In this document: positions 1-11,786 of the stretch, one piece after another
Position numbering within the stretch: position 1 is the stretch's first letter
Layout of the letters: the number at the start of each line of letters is the position of its first letter
DNA from: Ciona intestinalis
Lineage: Eukaryota > Chordata > Ascidiacea > Phlebobranchia > Cionidae
Length of the DNA stretch: 64,000 nucleotides
Assembly (NCBI RefSeq): GCF_000224145.3
Contig: NC_020175.2
Span: 2,106,520 to 2,170,519 of the forward strand
Direction of reading: 5' to 3'
The notes under the pieces: generated by a model
The model's database searches: none
What the model saw: only the letters and a program-made list of their open reading frames with translations
What the model was told of the DNA's origin: nothing
Position numbers and translations under genes: made by a program

Positions 1-173
1 CAAGATTTTAGTAACTTTAAAGTATATTGATCCATTATTAGACAAACATATTATTCAAATAAATTGAAGTGTAGATAAAATTGGAAGAAGCACAATACAA
101 GAATGCGTGCAGGTTCGAATGCTATCTTTTGCAATTTTTGATATTTTCTAATTAATTTGTAATTGAATCTTAC

Positions 174-3100
174 CTTCCTTAACCAAAGATATTTCTTCCT
201 CCGTCCAATTCATTGTCTGTTTTCGTGCCCCTGAGAATTATAAACATTTTGAGAAATTTGTACGAAAGCGTAACCAACAAAAATCAAGTGTAACCACAAG
301 TGCTAATTGAGAAATATATTTCGCCTAAATAGCATCGTCAGTCTCTGCAAAAGAAGTGTATAAAAATACAGCGAAGTAATGGAATGGAGAAAACAAAGGA
401 ACACAAACACCCGCAACTGCGGACATTAAAAACAACCGAACGGGAGAGGCACACTGGACAGACAGAGGAAAGCAGAAAGGTGTACAAGGCGTAAAGAAAG
501 CAAAAAAACGGAGGGGCATGCGACGGATAAAATAATGAGGCGTCTGTTGTGTGTTAAAAAACGAACAGTGAGAAAATGAATTAATCCATTCACTTCTCGA
601 ACCACGTTAGATTTAACATAAGAGTTGAAAATTCACAGTGTTTTGTTCATTGTGTGACCACAATACATTAAGCCACCAAAAGTCAAAAAGCCCAACAGTC
701 AAATATAAGAATATGAAGTTAATGCGAGATGTGGTAACATTTTTTGAAATTGGCCATAATCAATTTATCATACAGACAAAAATGTTTTATGGGCTAAGAT
801 AATTTTTCTCCTTTTTTCATACCCATATGATTTAGTTATTTTAGTCAGAAGAGGTGTTTACTTTTATATAACTTTACCTACTGACATAATACAACTAAAT
901 AAATATATTACTAAAAAATATCAGTTTTTATATACATATCATTTAACAGCCTTTTTTACAGAATAGTGAAGTGTATTTAGTACATTTGTAGTAAGCCCAC
1001 AAAAGTATTAATACCTGCTGGGGGCCAAAGGCATTTTAAATTTTTAATTTAATTATATAATTACTTGTCATTCTTGGTGAGGGGGGTCGGTCCACTTTTA
1101 TTTCAGTAATTTCCTCTTCTTTTTTTGTCTCGTCGCTAAAAATGCAAAGAATTTGTGTTAATGTGTGAAATGAATCAAATGTTGTAAGAATCTATTCTAT
1201 ATAAATGAGGTTCTTGACAAGGCATGCAGGGGAAACTAGAATGTATGCCAGAGTTGGTCAATTACCTAACACCTAATAAAAATGTGTTAAAGTCGGGCTC
1301 ACCGAGCTTTAACGTAAAGCTACCAATAGCATGCTGGCTTGGCACAATTTTTAGTCCCCGAGCGTTAAAAAAGTAGACGCTCGGTCACAAGCTTTTGAGT
1401 TTTGCTCAGCACATCCCTTACCCCCAGTATATAATCGGATAGTGACTTACGTTTTTTCGGATGAATCTTTTCCAGTACCAGTTTGATCATTATTGCTTGA
1501 TGCCTGCGTGTAGTAGCTTATTGTTGTCATAATATTATGTTCATATTTAGAGACATTTGACGTTTTTATTAGTTTAGTCTATATGTGGTAAGTCAACTAA
1601 ACAGGGAACCAAACCTGCAACTAATTTTTACATTAAAATCTACAAACATTGAACTGTATATTGGGTGCATAAAACATGGGTTTTCCAGTCAGTTTTAACA
1701 CAAAAATATCAGCCGCTATTTTGTGACACAATCGTCTTCATTCTTTCATATGTTAGGGTTCAAAACTAAAACCATTTCCCAAACATGACTAAAGAAAAGC
1801 CAGGTTTGGTAGAATTATTAAACGTTCTTACATGAGAACGACCCGATTTTGGTTTCTTAGGTTTCATGCTTTGTTTTCGAACCAGAGCTTTGTAGTTGTT
1901 CGTTTTCTTTGTAAGGTAATAATAAAGAATGCAGTCTGCCACACTCTGAAATTGAAAATAAAATATTTCAGTTCTACTTTGAGATAAAGTAATTAAATTT
2001 TGTCACATATGAAATACAAATTCTTATAATATTGCACACAATGCACATCAAATGTTTTAAAAATTAACAAGGAAATTTTCCAATTGGGAATTTTTGGTAA
2101 ACTATTTATCTTAACGAAAACAACCTGTTTTAGGGAAAAATATGTTTAAATTAATTAGTAAGGTTATAAAGACAATATAAACTACTGTAACACACACACA
2201 ACAAAATTAAAGGCGTTGAGACCTTATTTTAAAAGTACTTTACAAAAAAACAGTAAAAAGCTTTATAAGTTACTTTAACGGACGATCCAACTAATTTAAA
2301 TGACAACTCGCAAAATAAGAGTTAGGAAAGCTATGTCCTTGTGCAACGTTGACAGCAGTGGCGCAGCCAGAAAAAAATAAGGGGGGGGGGGGGGAGCGGA
2401 GGGTTTAATCAAAAAATTTTACAGAATTTTTTTTTTTTTTTTTTTTTAAGATTTTTTTCTTTGGTTTATAAGGGGAACGCGACCCCCTGCAACCCCCCCT
2501 TGGCTGCGCCACTGGTTGCCAGTATCCATTTAGATTTCAAACTGGCTTTAAATAAAGATATAAATAACTAAACAAATAAATATAAAATTATACCTTTTTT
2601 TCAATAAAGGAAGCAATAAGATTGAAGTTCTTTGGATGTAAAACAAATTTTTCTTTGAATATTATCTTCTCTTGTTCAGCCCACGAGTCGAGCTGCTGAC
2701 TCTCCTAAAATATATGGACAATATTGCAAAATATAATGTTGCTATTTTATATTCTACAGGGCCCTTTACAAGATTTCGGTAATAGAATTGAATACACATA
2801 AAAACAATTTTTAGAGGACTACAAAGCCTTAAAATATAGTTTGTTTAATAGCAGTTAGTTGCTATTTTATATTCTACAGTGCCCTTTGCGAAATTTTGGT
2901 AATAGATTTTAATGCACTTAAAAAACTAAATTTTACAGGCCTAAAAAACCTTGAAATATAGTTGGTTTAATAGCAATAGGTATGACCTATACAGATACAT
3001 AGGAACTTTAATAAAAATTTTAACTAACCTTGAAATCTTTGAAAGGTTCCCTTATAAATCCATTGGTGCTTATGAACCTGACTCTCTGCTCATCTCTATC

Positions 3101-6100
3101 CAACAACATGGGAGGTACTACTGCCAATTGCCTCATGTGGTTCAGTTGGTTTTCCTTAAAAATTGAGGAAAATGGTAATTGGGTGTCCACTCATGCAAAG
3201 TTAAGTTTAGAATTTTATTTTCTAACAGTTTAAACGCCCCGAGAAATTTGTTTATAAACTTTATAAAAACCATGGAGGTATAAACTTATTATTTGTTCCA
3301 TTTTTTTTGTTACAAGTGGAAGTAGCAGTGGGACAGTGCTACCTTTGGGAACTACTTTAAAAAAATAATATCTTTTATATTAGTTATACTTGTTCTGACA
3401 AGCCATCCACGATCTGAGCGAAATCTGCATCACTTCTGCAAGAGTCTCCTCTCGTTCCAACACGATCTACTCTCTCCTGTTGCTCCCTTTGCTTCCGGAT
3501 CTCCGGGAAAAGTTTTTCAAAATACTCTCGTGTCTTCGCATCTTTTGCCCTGGTGATGATATAAAATGAAAGTTGAGATTCAGCAACTGTAATAAGCATA
3601 GGTCCTGATCTATACAGCATTAGCTGTTGTTGTAGTTTAAAACAACAGATGGCAATAGAACATAAAAAAATGCTAACATTTCAGTAATTCGTTTACTTTG
3701 AGAAAATCAAATTTTTTGTTTGTTGCGACATGGACCATGGTACTAATTGAGGTGTTGAATTTTTTCGTCACAATACTTGCCACAATAGCAACACTGTTTC
3801 TACAAATTGACTATTGAGAATTTGTAATACTAACTTAAACAATTGTTTCTTTAAAGCTTCAAGCACATCAAACTCACATAGCATGTAAATAACATAGGTT
3901 TGCAAACTTACTTCTTTTTAACATTGTTTTCAATTCTTTCCGCTTTGTTATTCCACTGTTGCATGAGTTGGTCATACCTTGCACAAATATATCGTTCACG
4001 AATGTTCTGTAACTTACTACGGTGCTTGAAGAACTTGAGCAGTTTAGGTCTCATTTCTTCATTTCTGAAACATTAATTGAACACTTTACTACCATTGCCA
4101 CCAGGCAACGTTTCCAAAACCAAACTGAATGTAATTATATAATTCTTAGTGCTTTTATCTTCCCAAATAACAAGTCTGAACTTTTAAAAAAAACTAGTTC
4201 ATGCAGATAAATTCAAACAGTTTCTGACTAAAGATAGTCCTTGCACAAATATAAGTTATTCCGATTTCAATTACAAGACCAACACTTACTTTTTCAGATT
4301 TTGTTGATAAACTTTAGTATCACAAGGCTGGTTATATAATGGCATGTCGTACCTCGGACACAACCCATCCAACACTACACGTGCTGCTTCAGCTTTTTTC
4401 TAAAACAACAATAATATATTAGGTAAACGCTAGTTCAATAATTTGCAAATGGTTAGGGTTAACCAAAATAAATTGTAGCCAAAGTTATATGTAAATTAGG
4501 GATACACTCTCAACCGTAAACAGGCTACCCAAGTGTTTTTCATAAATAAATATTCCAATTTTACCCTTTAAGAATTCCCACCCCACTTACCCTATTTTCC
4601 GCATAAATAACTTGCCAAAGATCTCGGTGCTTTGGTTCCACTCTCTGTGGTGACGATGCGCTCTTCTCAGGCTCAGGAGGCATCTTAGCGGACTCCTCCA
4701 GCTGTGTCTTCTTCTTCTGGATGCGATTAATCTCGCTCTCAACCTAAAATTATACGATGCATCATGGTAAATCACAAATGTATAGACTTCGCTATTTCAC
4801 AGTTGTTAAATGTTATTTTTTTTATTACCCAATCTCTGGGTAAAATAAATGTCAATATAAAGTTTTCTCTGGTAAAGCTATTCCGATAGTTTAATTGCGT
4901 CCTGAGACCAACATTTCGATGTAAAATTCCAACGGTTTTCAAATGTATATTGACCAACTGACGCCCTAATCGATGTGCATTTTATCATACAAAAATTAGA
5001 GCAACCAAAAAATTAACAAAACTTAGAAAAAATTAAAGGCCTATGTTGACCATTGTTTTGCACAAAGATGTGGTTCCAAAAAAGGTTTAATGCCCAAAAA
5101 AAGACAGACTCTGTCTTTACCATGACATGTGGGCAACAGAAATTGCATACTGATAAAAAAAAGGGTAGTGGACAAATAACTCTCTATTATGAAGAATGAA
5201 CACTTTTACAAACTATGGTTTAAAAACACAGAATTTACAACAGCATGTCCTTACTTTTGCGATTTCTCGGTCCACTTTATCCATAGCTTGAACCAAATCT
5301 TCCTTTGACTTTTGTTCATAACTTACACTTGCTGGGTTTGTTATATCTTGTTTAGGTTGGGTAGGTACACCTAGAGTTTTTATTGATGCAGTCACAAATT
5401 TACTCGGTTCAAATTGAAATTCCAAAGAAAGGCAGAGTAATATTTACACATTATTGGTGGGTATGCAAAAACTTAATTGACGCCATCAAATAAAATTTAT
5501 AAAAAAAGCTAATAGCAATTTATTATTATTTTGACTAGATTGGCCAGGAAAATAAAAATTGGGTGAAGAAATGGGGTAGCATTTTGCAATTGTGGGAATG
5601 CGGGGATAGAGAGAAGCCAGTCCCAAAATTTCCTTTTAAACTTGTTTCTGCTAAGTGTTGACGATTCAGTACATGTCTGGGAACTCGTCGCTCAAACAAG
5701 TTGACAAACAAGTTTTGGGCTTATATAATTATTTATTCTTTGAAAATATGTTATAAGTTTACCTGCATGCCGTTGCACACTAGGTGTTTGTGAAGCTGTA
5801 TGATCAGATGTGTTATCACTTGGTGGGTGATACATTCCTTTATCTTGTTCTTCTAGTTTCACAACTATTGCCTCCTAAAAAATGTTTTAAGTGATGAAAG
5901 TGAAGCATTGAAACAAACCGGGAATATTTTTAAATATTTTTAAATATTTTTCTTTTGTTGGGAATTCACTTTCTGGAAAGTAACGAATCACAATGTCAGT
6001 GATTCACCAGTTGCCACTATTTCTGTTTTCAATTTATTAATTAAAAGTAAAAATTCTGAAAATCATTTATTTGTATATACATATATATTTATTATAAACT

Positions 6101-8796
6101 GCTAAACCAATGAAAAATATTGTAATTATTATATATGTAGCCAATACATCTTTTTCTATGAGTTCACATGCTGCAGTACTGCAATTAGTGGATGTACACA
6201 CCTGTTTTATTTCTTTTGTTATGGGCAAGCCTGAATAAGCAGGATGTTGCTGGGCACCAAAACTTGGGTGATTAAATGAAGGTATGTCCTAAATTAAAAT
6301 AAGAATGGCCTAAAGTTACATTTGAAAAGGTAGTTGTGATTTAAGTATAACCCAGCCACCCAGGTCTTGTACTTTTTGATTATAATAAACATTTTTTAAC
6401 ATTTAAACCTTTTTTGAAAAGAAATCTAACTTTTTGATAAAAACTAATTCTGCTATCACGCCTCCTTATTCCTTATTAAGGGAAAAATATTTAATAAATT
6501 GTTTCCAATTAGCTTGAACACATGTGCCGCTGGAGAGCAATACATGGCAGTCAGACAAAAAAAGAATATTTGCAAAACTTATCTCATTCCAAAAGGGTTA
6601 AACAACACTCTTACAGATAATACCTGTTGCTTAGAAAGAACAGCACAAGCTTGCTGTTGTTGTTGATAATTGTGCTGCATGTTGCCTAACATTGTAATTG
6701 GTCTCTCTTGTGTATGGCGCGAACTACTTGCTATTTGAGAAGGGTGTAAGGCTGAACCACTGTATGCATATGAAGCACCTGAAATATATTAATATACATC
6801 TCCATAAAACAGTGCCAACATATATCATCCAGGAGAAAAGACGGAATGGGTGACTCAAAAAAACAAAAAACAAAAATAATTTGAAAATGTGCATTTAGTT
6901 ATTTATATTTTGTTTGTTTTGTATGAATTTGTTTGGGTTGAAGGTATAACCGGAAACACATGCTTAGAATTGGTTTGATCAACAAAGGTGCTATTTATGG
7001 TACAAGCACTCTATAAATGGAGAATTGAATGTATTGTTTCAGATTCATACCTGAAGAAGCTGGTGTATCTTTATCCCTTTCTCCTGCTATATCGATATCT
7101 CTGAGGAGTGAAACACGAAGAGGTGCACTTCTTCTTTGTTGATAAGGATTAGTGGAGGGAAGTGGTTGATGAGGAGTGGGTACTCCGAGCATCTGGGAAC
7201 GAGGAAGTGATGCGGACATCACTGGGAGCTGCATCCGAGGATCATAGGGCAATTTCTGATCTGGTTTGGTGTACATTGATAGGTAGGAGGAATGCAGAGC
7301 ATTCTGTTGATGAGCAAAAAGTTGAGAGAGAACGAGAGATGGATCAGATACAGATGATGTGGGCGCCTGACTTGTTTCAATCCTAAAATATAAAACAATA
7401 GATGAAAAGATGAATCTGTCTACATTTAACTCCTGCTTTTTTTTGTGCCTTTATTCGGTTATACTGAACCGCACCAATCACCAGTTTATCACAAAGTTGC
7501 TCGTGAGATATGGCAGTGCAACACTGAATTCTTATTAGTATTTAGGCACCCTAATTTCCTAAATATTTGAGGTATGCAGAGCGCATCTGCGCAATGATTA
7601 TGGCGTCATTAGATATATGCGGAGCATATGTATTTTTTTCCGGCGGGAATTCGAAACACAAACTGAGAAACTTGCACTGACTTTCTCAAACTTCGCATAA
7701 ATAAATGTAATTTGCCTGTTAAACAGGGCAACAGGCGGTAATAAACAACCTAAATATCTCCCAGAAGTAGCACTGCTCTATATTTACAATGTTTTCCTCA
7801 GCCAAGCAGCAAGTTTATTACGAAATAATACGAAATTTTGATTATTTGCGTCATAATAGCGATTGTCCCTTTGATTGTTTAGTCTGCAGGTGTTTGTAAC
7901 AGGTTGGATATTTGTCTTTTTACGTATGCGATCAAGTAAACTATTAAAGTATTAATACGTTGGCAACAAATAATACTTGGTACATGCGTAAACACAACAT
8001 AATACTATCCTGCTTTAGTGATAAAGAGACGGCATAATCGTTGGAAACTGGGTATGCCGCATACCCATAAAAAATTCTGAGGTATGCACTGCATACCAAG
8101 GATCAGCGCCCTATCAGTATTATTAATAGCATTGGGAGTTCCGGAGTTCTAAATTTCAAGACTGAATTTATTTTTTTTGTGTTCGTCTCCTGGCTAAAAA
8201 TTCAACCTTCGAATTCAACCAAAAGTCCTCATGTGATTGCTATAACATTGCACACGCACTGGCATAAGATACAGGGTGCGATGATGGTAATTAGGTGATA
8301 AATTCTTTAAGCAAATTTGTAAAATTCCTAATTATTGCAAAACAACATCTAAATGCCAGTGTTTTTTTTAATGGTACAATGGATACTTAATACAGCAGTT
8401 TTATTTCTCAACCTATTGCTATTATTTGCGTCATAAATACACTAGCTTGGTAACGTTTTTGGACACAAGTGAAGAATTCCCCGGTAGGCTACAGATTAGG
8501 CTGGTGGGAAGTGTTAGAGGTTGGTAGTAACGTGTTATAGTGGTTATAGGAGTTAGTATAATAGGGGTTTATCGTTTATATGGGTTAGCAGTTAGTGGTT
8601 GGCAAATAACAAAGTGAAGGATTCTTCACTAGCACCGGTTAGCCAACACAGGTAATAAGCATATATAGACAGTAATATAAACAATAAAACAACAATACTG
8701 TTAGAAGCACTACACAAATACGTACCTTGATGTTGGGTGGTGTGGATTATTTCCACTTGTAGCTACATGGTGTTGGGATTGCCATGGTGGTTTCAT
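174..8796 (-). CDS. NCOR: Nuclear receptor co-repressor (NCoR/SMRT family), N-terminal part, 16 exons, 3' end beyond the window
   Basis: Nuclear scaffold that recruits HDAC3, TBL1 and GPS2 to repress transcription (family knowledge). Exons on the minus strand in transcript order: 8796-8726 (ATG at 8796), 7382-7051, 6778-6624, 6288-6202, 5874-5763, 5421-5255, 4743-4591, 4399-4290, 4064-3912, 3549-3390, 3154-3029, 2704-2594, 1945-1832, 1503-1451, 1135-1065, 230-174. They join in phase to about 677 residues. Residues about 1-290 are low-complexity, rich in Q, S, P and H. The GPS2-binding coiled coil starts at SKEDLVQAMDKVDREIAK (about 291) and continues through exon 7. A deacetylase-activating/SANT1 block follows, with KTREYFEKLFPEIRKQREQQ, DGLSEQ, MRQLAVVPPML, HPKNFNLIASFIEKK and DCILYYYLTKK. 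The last exon opens SANT2 (NWTEEEISLVKEG). All introns are GT-AG except the acceptor of exon 6, which reads GG. Family identity is very secure. The 1-or-2 paralogue question does not arise if this is a tunicate with one copy. Confidence 0.93.
1290..1419. repeat. Degraded copy of the TAGGGATGTGC transposon family
   Basis: This stretch in an NCOR intron carries the family's diagnostic pieces: 'cgggctcaccgagctt' near the left, 'gacgctcggtcacaagctt' in the middle and 'ctcagcacatccctta' at the right end. The complete copy at 38044-39367 has the same order (CTCGG repeats, then GCACATCCCTA). The left terminus is lost, so I cannot define a target duplication here. Confidence 0.6.
2356..2514. mobile_element. 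hAT-type MITE, 159 bp, with 8-bp flanking duplication
   Basis: The terminal inverted repeats read CAGTGGCGCAGCCA on the left and TGGCTGCGCCACTG on the right. The flanks are gttgacag (2348-2355) and gttgccag (2515-2522), 7 of 8 identical. The interior is a run of G, then A/T tracts and a C-rich stretch, with no coding potential. It lies in an NCOR intron. A second copy at 34853-34962 has a perfect 8-bp duplication, which supports the boundaries. The 8-bp duplication is typical of hAT elements; the assignment to that superfamily is inference. Confidence 0.85.
2738..2977. repeat. Two-copy 120-bp tandem duplication in an NCOR intron
   Basis: The phrase 'gttgctattttatattcta' occurs at 2738 and again at 2858, exactly 120 bp apart. 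Each is followed by similar text ending in 'gtttaatagca'. The copies have diverged at scattered sites, so the duplication is not recent. It lies between exons 12 and 11 of NCOR and touches neither splice site. Confidence 0.8.
7383..8725. other. First intron of NCOR: mostly repeat fragments
   Basis: No exon is recognisable in this 1.3-kb intron. It holds fragments of a dispersed repeat with the phrase 'tttgcgtcataatagc' (also near 10390 and, altered, near 14470), and a 161-bp inverted-repeat element at 8469-8629. Being the first intron next to the presumed promoter, it could carry regulatory sites, but I see none that I can name. Confidence 0.5.
8469..8629. mobile_element. MITE with GTGAAGAATTC termini
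   Basis: The left end reads GTGAAGAATTCCCC and the right end GGATTCTTCAC, followed by TA. A better preserved relative at 20437-20605 has ends GTGAAGAATTCT and AGAATTCTTCAC flanked by TA on both sides. The two are in opposite orientation: both contain 'ctacagattaggctg' or its complement. No coding capacity. A TA target would suggest the Tc1/mariner group, which is inference. Confidence 0.65.
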
Positions 8797-9047
8797 ACTT
8801 TATACTTTATTGTGCGCCGTCCTCACATATAAACAAATAAATTAACGTAAAGGCTTAACGTTGCAGTAAAAACGAAGCTACCGGTTAAGCTTGTCCTGAA
8901 AAGTTATGTTTATGCAATGCAAGCTACAAATGTCAGAAGAAGAAGGTTCTTATTTCAGTACGCCTTAGGCTAATAAAAACTAAACGTCTGCGGTTGAAGG
9001 CCTCATCATTTTTTTTCTTGTGTTCTCTCGTTATTATAAATGTATGC

Positions 9048-9405
9048 ACAGAAATAAAAAAGAATAGAACGCGCATCTTCAATGTCGGCAAAGGAGAGAG
9101 CATGATACATTCTCTCTCCTTCGCGGGTCGTTCCCGTTTACTATTGTAGTCAATGGAAGCCAGGGCGTTTTATGTAGTTTTTATTCGTTTTTTTTTTACT
9201 TATTTCAAGTTTATAGGGAAAAATAACCATTTCCAAACATATATATATTTCTAACAAACCGTTTGTTTGAACGTTTTTAATTAAATTTATAAAATAATTA
9301 ATTTTCCTAAACAAGCGCTAAATTGTAAGCGTTAACCTACCAAAAACTAAACTGGCCCAATAAACTGGAAGAGTTAAAAGAATATATCGCGGGTTTGGGC
9401 AGTTT
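9048..9405 (+). mobile_element. Internally deleted copy of the ACAGAAATAAAAAAGAATAG element
   Basis: It starts with ACAGAAATAAAAAAGAATAG, followed by the family sequence 'gcgcatcttcaatgtcggc' and 'gggtcgttcccgtttac'. It matches the neighbouring copy at 9410-9907 up to 'aataaactggaagagtt' and then jumps to 'gaatatatcgcgggtttggg', the far end of the element. About 110 bp of the interior is therefore missing. It is adjacent to the fuller copy in the same orientation. Confidence 0.75.
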
Positions 9406-9409
9406 CTAA

Positions 9410-9907
9410 TAAAATAAAAAAGAATAGAATGCGCATCTCTAAAGTCGGCAAAGGAGAGACGTGATACACTCTCTCTCTTTCGCGGGTCGTTCCCGTTTAC
9501 CATTGTAGTCAATGCAATCGACGGCATTTTATGTAGTTTTTCTTCGTTTATTGACTTAATTTAAAGTTATAGGGTAAAACAACTATTTTATAATATATAT
9601 ATATATATTTCTAACAAACCGTTTGTTTAAAGATTTTTAATTAATATTTATTAAATAATTAAATTTCCTAAACAAGTAGTAAACTGTAAGCGTTAACCTA
9701 CCAAATACCTAAACTGGCCTAATAAACTTGAAAAGTTGGTGTAGTTTTTGAAATAAACAGCTAAAACCCCCTATAACTACTATGCGCCTATCTTTTACAA
9801 TGGAGACCAAGCGAAATGGGGACGGAGTTGACGGTCACGTGAATAGGAAAAAGAATATATCACGGTTTCGGGCAGTTGCGCGTTCTACTCTTTTCATATT
9901 TCTGTAA
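9410..9907 (+). mobile_element. ACAGAAAT-family MITE, about 495 bp, near full length
   Basis: The left end reads AAAAAAGAATAGAATGCGC and the right end GCGCGTTCTACTCTTTTC then ATATTTCTGT, so the termini are inverted repeats of about 27 bp. Interior landmarks are 'gggtcgttcccgtttac' and, near the right, 'acggagttgacggtcacgtg'. The copy at 22891-23380 is the same element in reverse, with matching ends. No ORF resembling a transposase. Confidence 0.8.
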
Positions 9908-9914
9908 ATGTATG

Positions 9915-9945
9915 ACCATAGTACTCTAAAACAGAGTACTATGGT
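9915..9945. repeat. Perfect 13-bp hairpin, 5-nt loop
   Basis: The arms accatagtactct (9915-9927) and agagtactatggt (9933-9945) are exact reverse complements around the loop aaaac. It lies just outside the right end of the preceding MITE. It is too short for a microRNA precursor; most likely a remnant of a palindromic insertion. Confidence 0.75.
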
Positions 9946-9960
9946 ATGATATTTGTTATC

Positions 9961-10008
9961 ACCAAAGCCATAGAAATTGTATTTTGTAACAATTTCTATG
10001 ACTTTGGT
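9961..10008. repeat. 20-bp-arm hairpin, 8-nt loop
   Basis: The left arm at 9961-9980 begins accaaagccat and the right arm at 9989-10008 ends atgactttggt. They pair over 20 positions with one mismatch around 'attttgta'. It is the second stem-loop in 100 bp and runs up to the flank of the hAT-like element that starts at 10022. Confidence 0.7.
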
Positions 10009-10021
10009 TATCACTATATAG

Positions 10022-10802
10022 CAAGGGCATAGCCAGTCTAAAATTTTGGTGGGGGACAAATGTTTTATAGTTGTATTTTGGGTTTGAAACACCTCGACAT
10101 TACAACACAAAACACGGTAAGGCGTTCTGAAGGGCATTTATTTTCACAATTACGACGCGTAAAAACACGATCTAACTGCATTCAAAACTCCATTCGTCGC
10201 CTACAACCATTTTTTTGTCACAAAATGTGAGATTTGTTTGTCTTAGCTAGCAGGTAGACTGTTTATTACGGAATGGCCCAACTTTGGGAATAGCATGGAT
10301 TCACACGTGGTTTCATTGCACCATAATAGCGAATGTTTGGACGTTGGTTTGACCTGGCAATTAATTACGACATAATAGCAATTCACGCGGCGATTATTTG
10401 CGTCATAATAGGGATTGACACTTTATTATTACCGTTTCTTATTTAATTAAACTTTTACCTGCGTCGTATTTTAGCATTTTCTTCAAAACAACATTGGATG
10501 ATCCACACTTAAACGCGCCGCCATTTCGAGTCTTACAAGCCCTCCAGTTGAAAAACCGATGGTTTAGGGGAATGAGAAAAGAACATATACACCTACTGGT
10601 CAAATTTTAGCATAGCGCAGACAATGCCAATTGTGATTTGACAAAATCATTGTTCTACTTGTTCTAGTTCAGTGATTTGGCTTTACTAAATCGAAATGGT
10701 AAGTTATATTATTTGTCTGTTTTTTCACCAATAACCTTGGCGTAAACTCAAAGTTTGAGGGGGGCCATTGTCTCCTAGGCCCCCCCCTTGGCAACGCCCA
10801 TG
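10022..10802. mobile_element. hAT-like non-autonomous transposon, 781 bp
   Basis: The left terminus is CAAGGGCATAGCC; the right terminus, read from outside, is CATGGGCGTTGCC (10 of 13 identical). The flanks are ctatatag (10014-10021) and ctatataa (10803-10810), 7 of 8 identical, as expected of an 8-bp duplication. The interior contains fragments of the 'tttgcgtcataatag' repeat and no transposase-like ORF. Confidence 0.7.
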
Positions 10803-11503
10803 CTATATAACTATAGCGTTGAGGTGCAGATGGCCGCAATTCACCTGCGGTACTAGATCTCTGTACTGTGGCAGTCTTTCACGGTTGCCGAGCAATGTTA
10901 CTTGCAATCAGCGACAATCTGAAACTAATTTTCATACTGTACGATATACTTCGGCCTATCTTAAACTATATGATACTGGATTGATGACCCAAACGCACAA
11001 AGTACAATTTTGGCAGTTTCTGTATGGTTTAGTCAGCATTTAAAAGGAGCATCTTCTTATTATGCCCCTTTCAGATATTTAAAAATGTTGTGTTCGATCA
11101 ACACAGAATTTTAACATTTAACAACAGTAACCGCCTTTGCCACAAACTTTGTTGGACCGTGAGAAAACTGTCGAACAATAATTTAACATTTTTTGTCCAT
11201 CATTAAATGGGTACCCATAAAAGAAGATTTAAATAAAAAGTCCCATTTTACCCGAGTTCTGTCCTTCCTCACTTTACTATATTGGTCAATGTCTTTAGTA
11301 AATTTGGAGTAAAAATTTAAAGTTGAATTTACCGCTTTTGGACGCCAGGCGCTGCACCTACGCTCCCAGCCCAACAAAAAAATTAATTACGTAAATGGTC
11401 ATATCATATAGATCCCATTTCGTCGAACAATTGTTCTTGTTGTTGTTATTTAGGCGACTTCTATCCACATATCTCATTATTCTTTAATCTCTTAAATCAA
11501 ATT

Positions 11504-11786
11504 ATAGTATAGTACTCTGGGATAAGATGAGACATCGTTAGCAAAAATTATAAAAACAGTTTATTGGAGTCGCGAGGATTCGGTTTATAGTAATTTGAAT
11601 GTTCTTTGTTTACTAGCCAATGGGACAAGAAAATACAATAAAAATATAAGGTAAACAAAGAACATTTAAGACATTATAAAACTATATGCCCACGACTCCC
11701 ATTGACCGTTAGTAATTGTTTAAAACACAATCAGGATATTAGATATTATGTGCTAAAGGTGTCCCATCTTCTCCCACCCTACTATA
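11504..11786. mobile_element. GGGGAAGATGGGACA-family MITE, enlarged copy
   Basis: The right end 'gtcccatcttctcccaccct' plus actata matches the family terminus, and 'gttctttgtttacta' and 'gactcccattgaccgtt' match the interior. The left end 'tatagtactctgggataaga' is degenerate. The interior phrase 'gtaaacaaagaacattta' occurs in both orientations, as if one copy had inserted into or recombined with another. Confidence 0.7.

Noticed and set aside
9835..10137. A 100-codon minus-strand ORF
   Set aside because: It runs across a MITE end, two hairpins and the start of a hAT-like element, so it is a chance frame through mobile DNA.
10768..11043. A 91-codon plus-strand ORF
   Set aside because: It begins inside the right end of a hAT-like element and has no conserved features.
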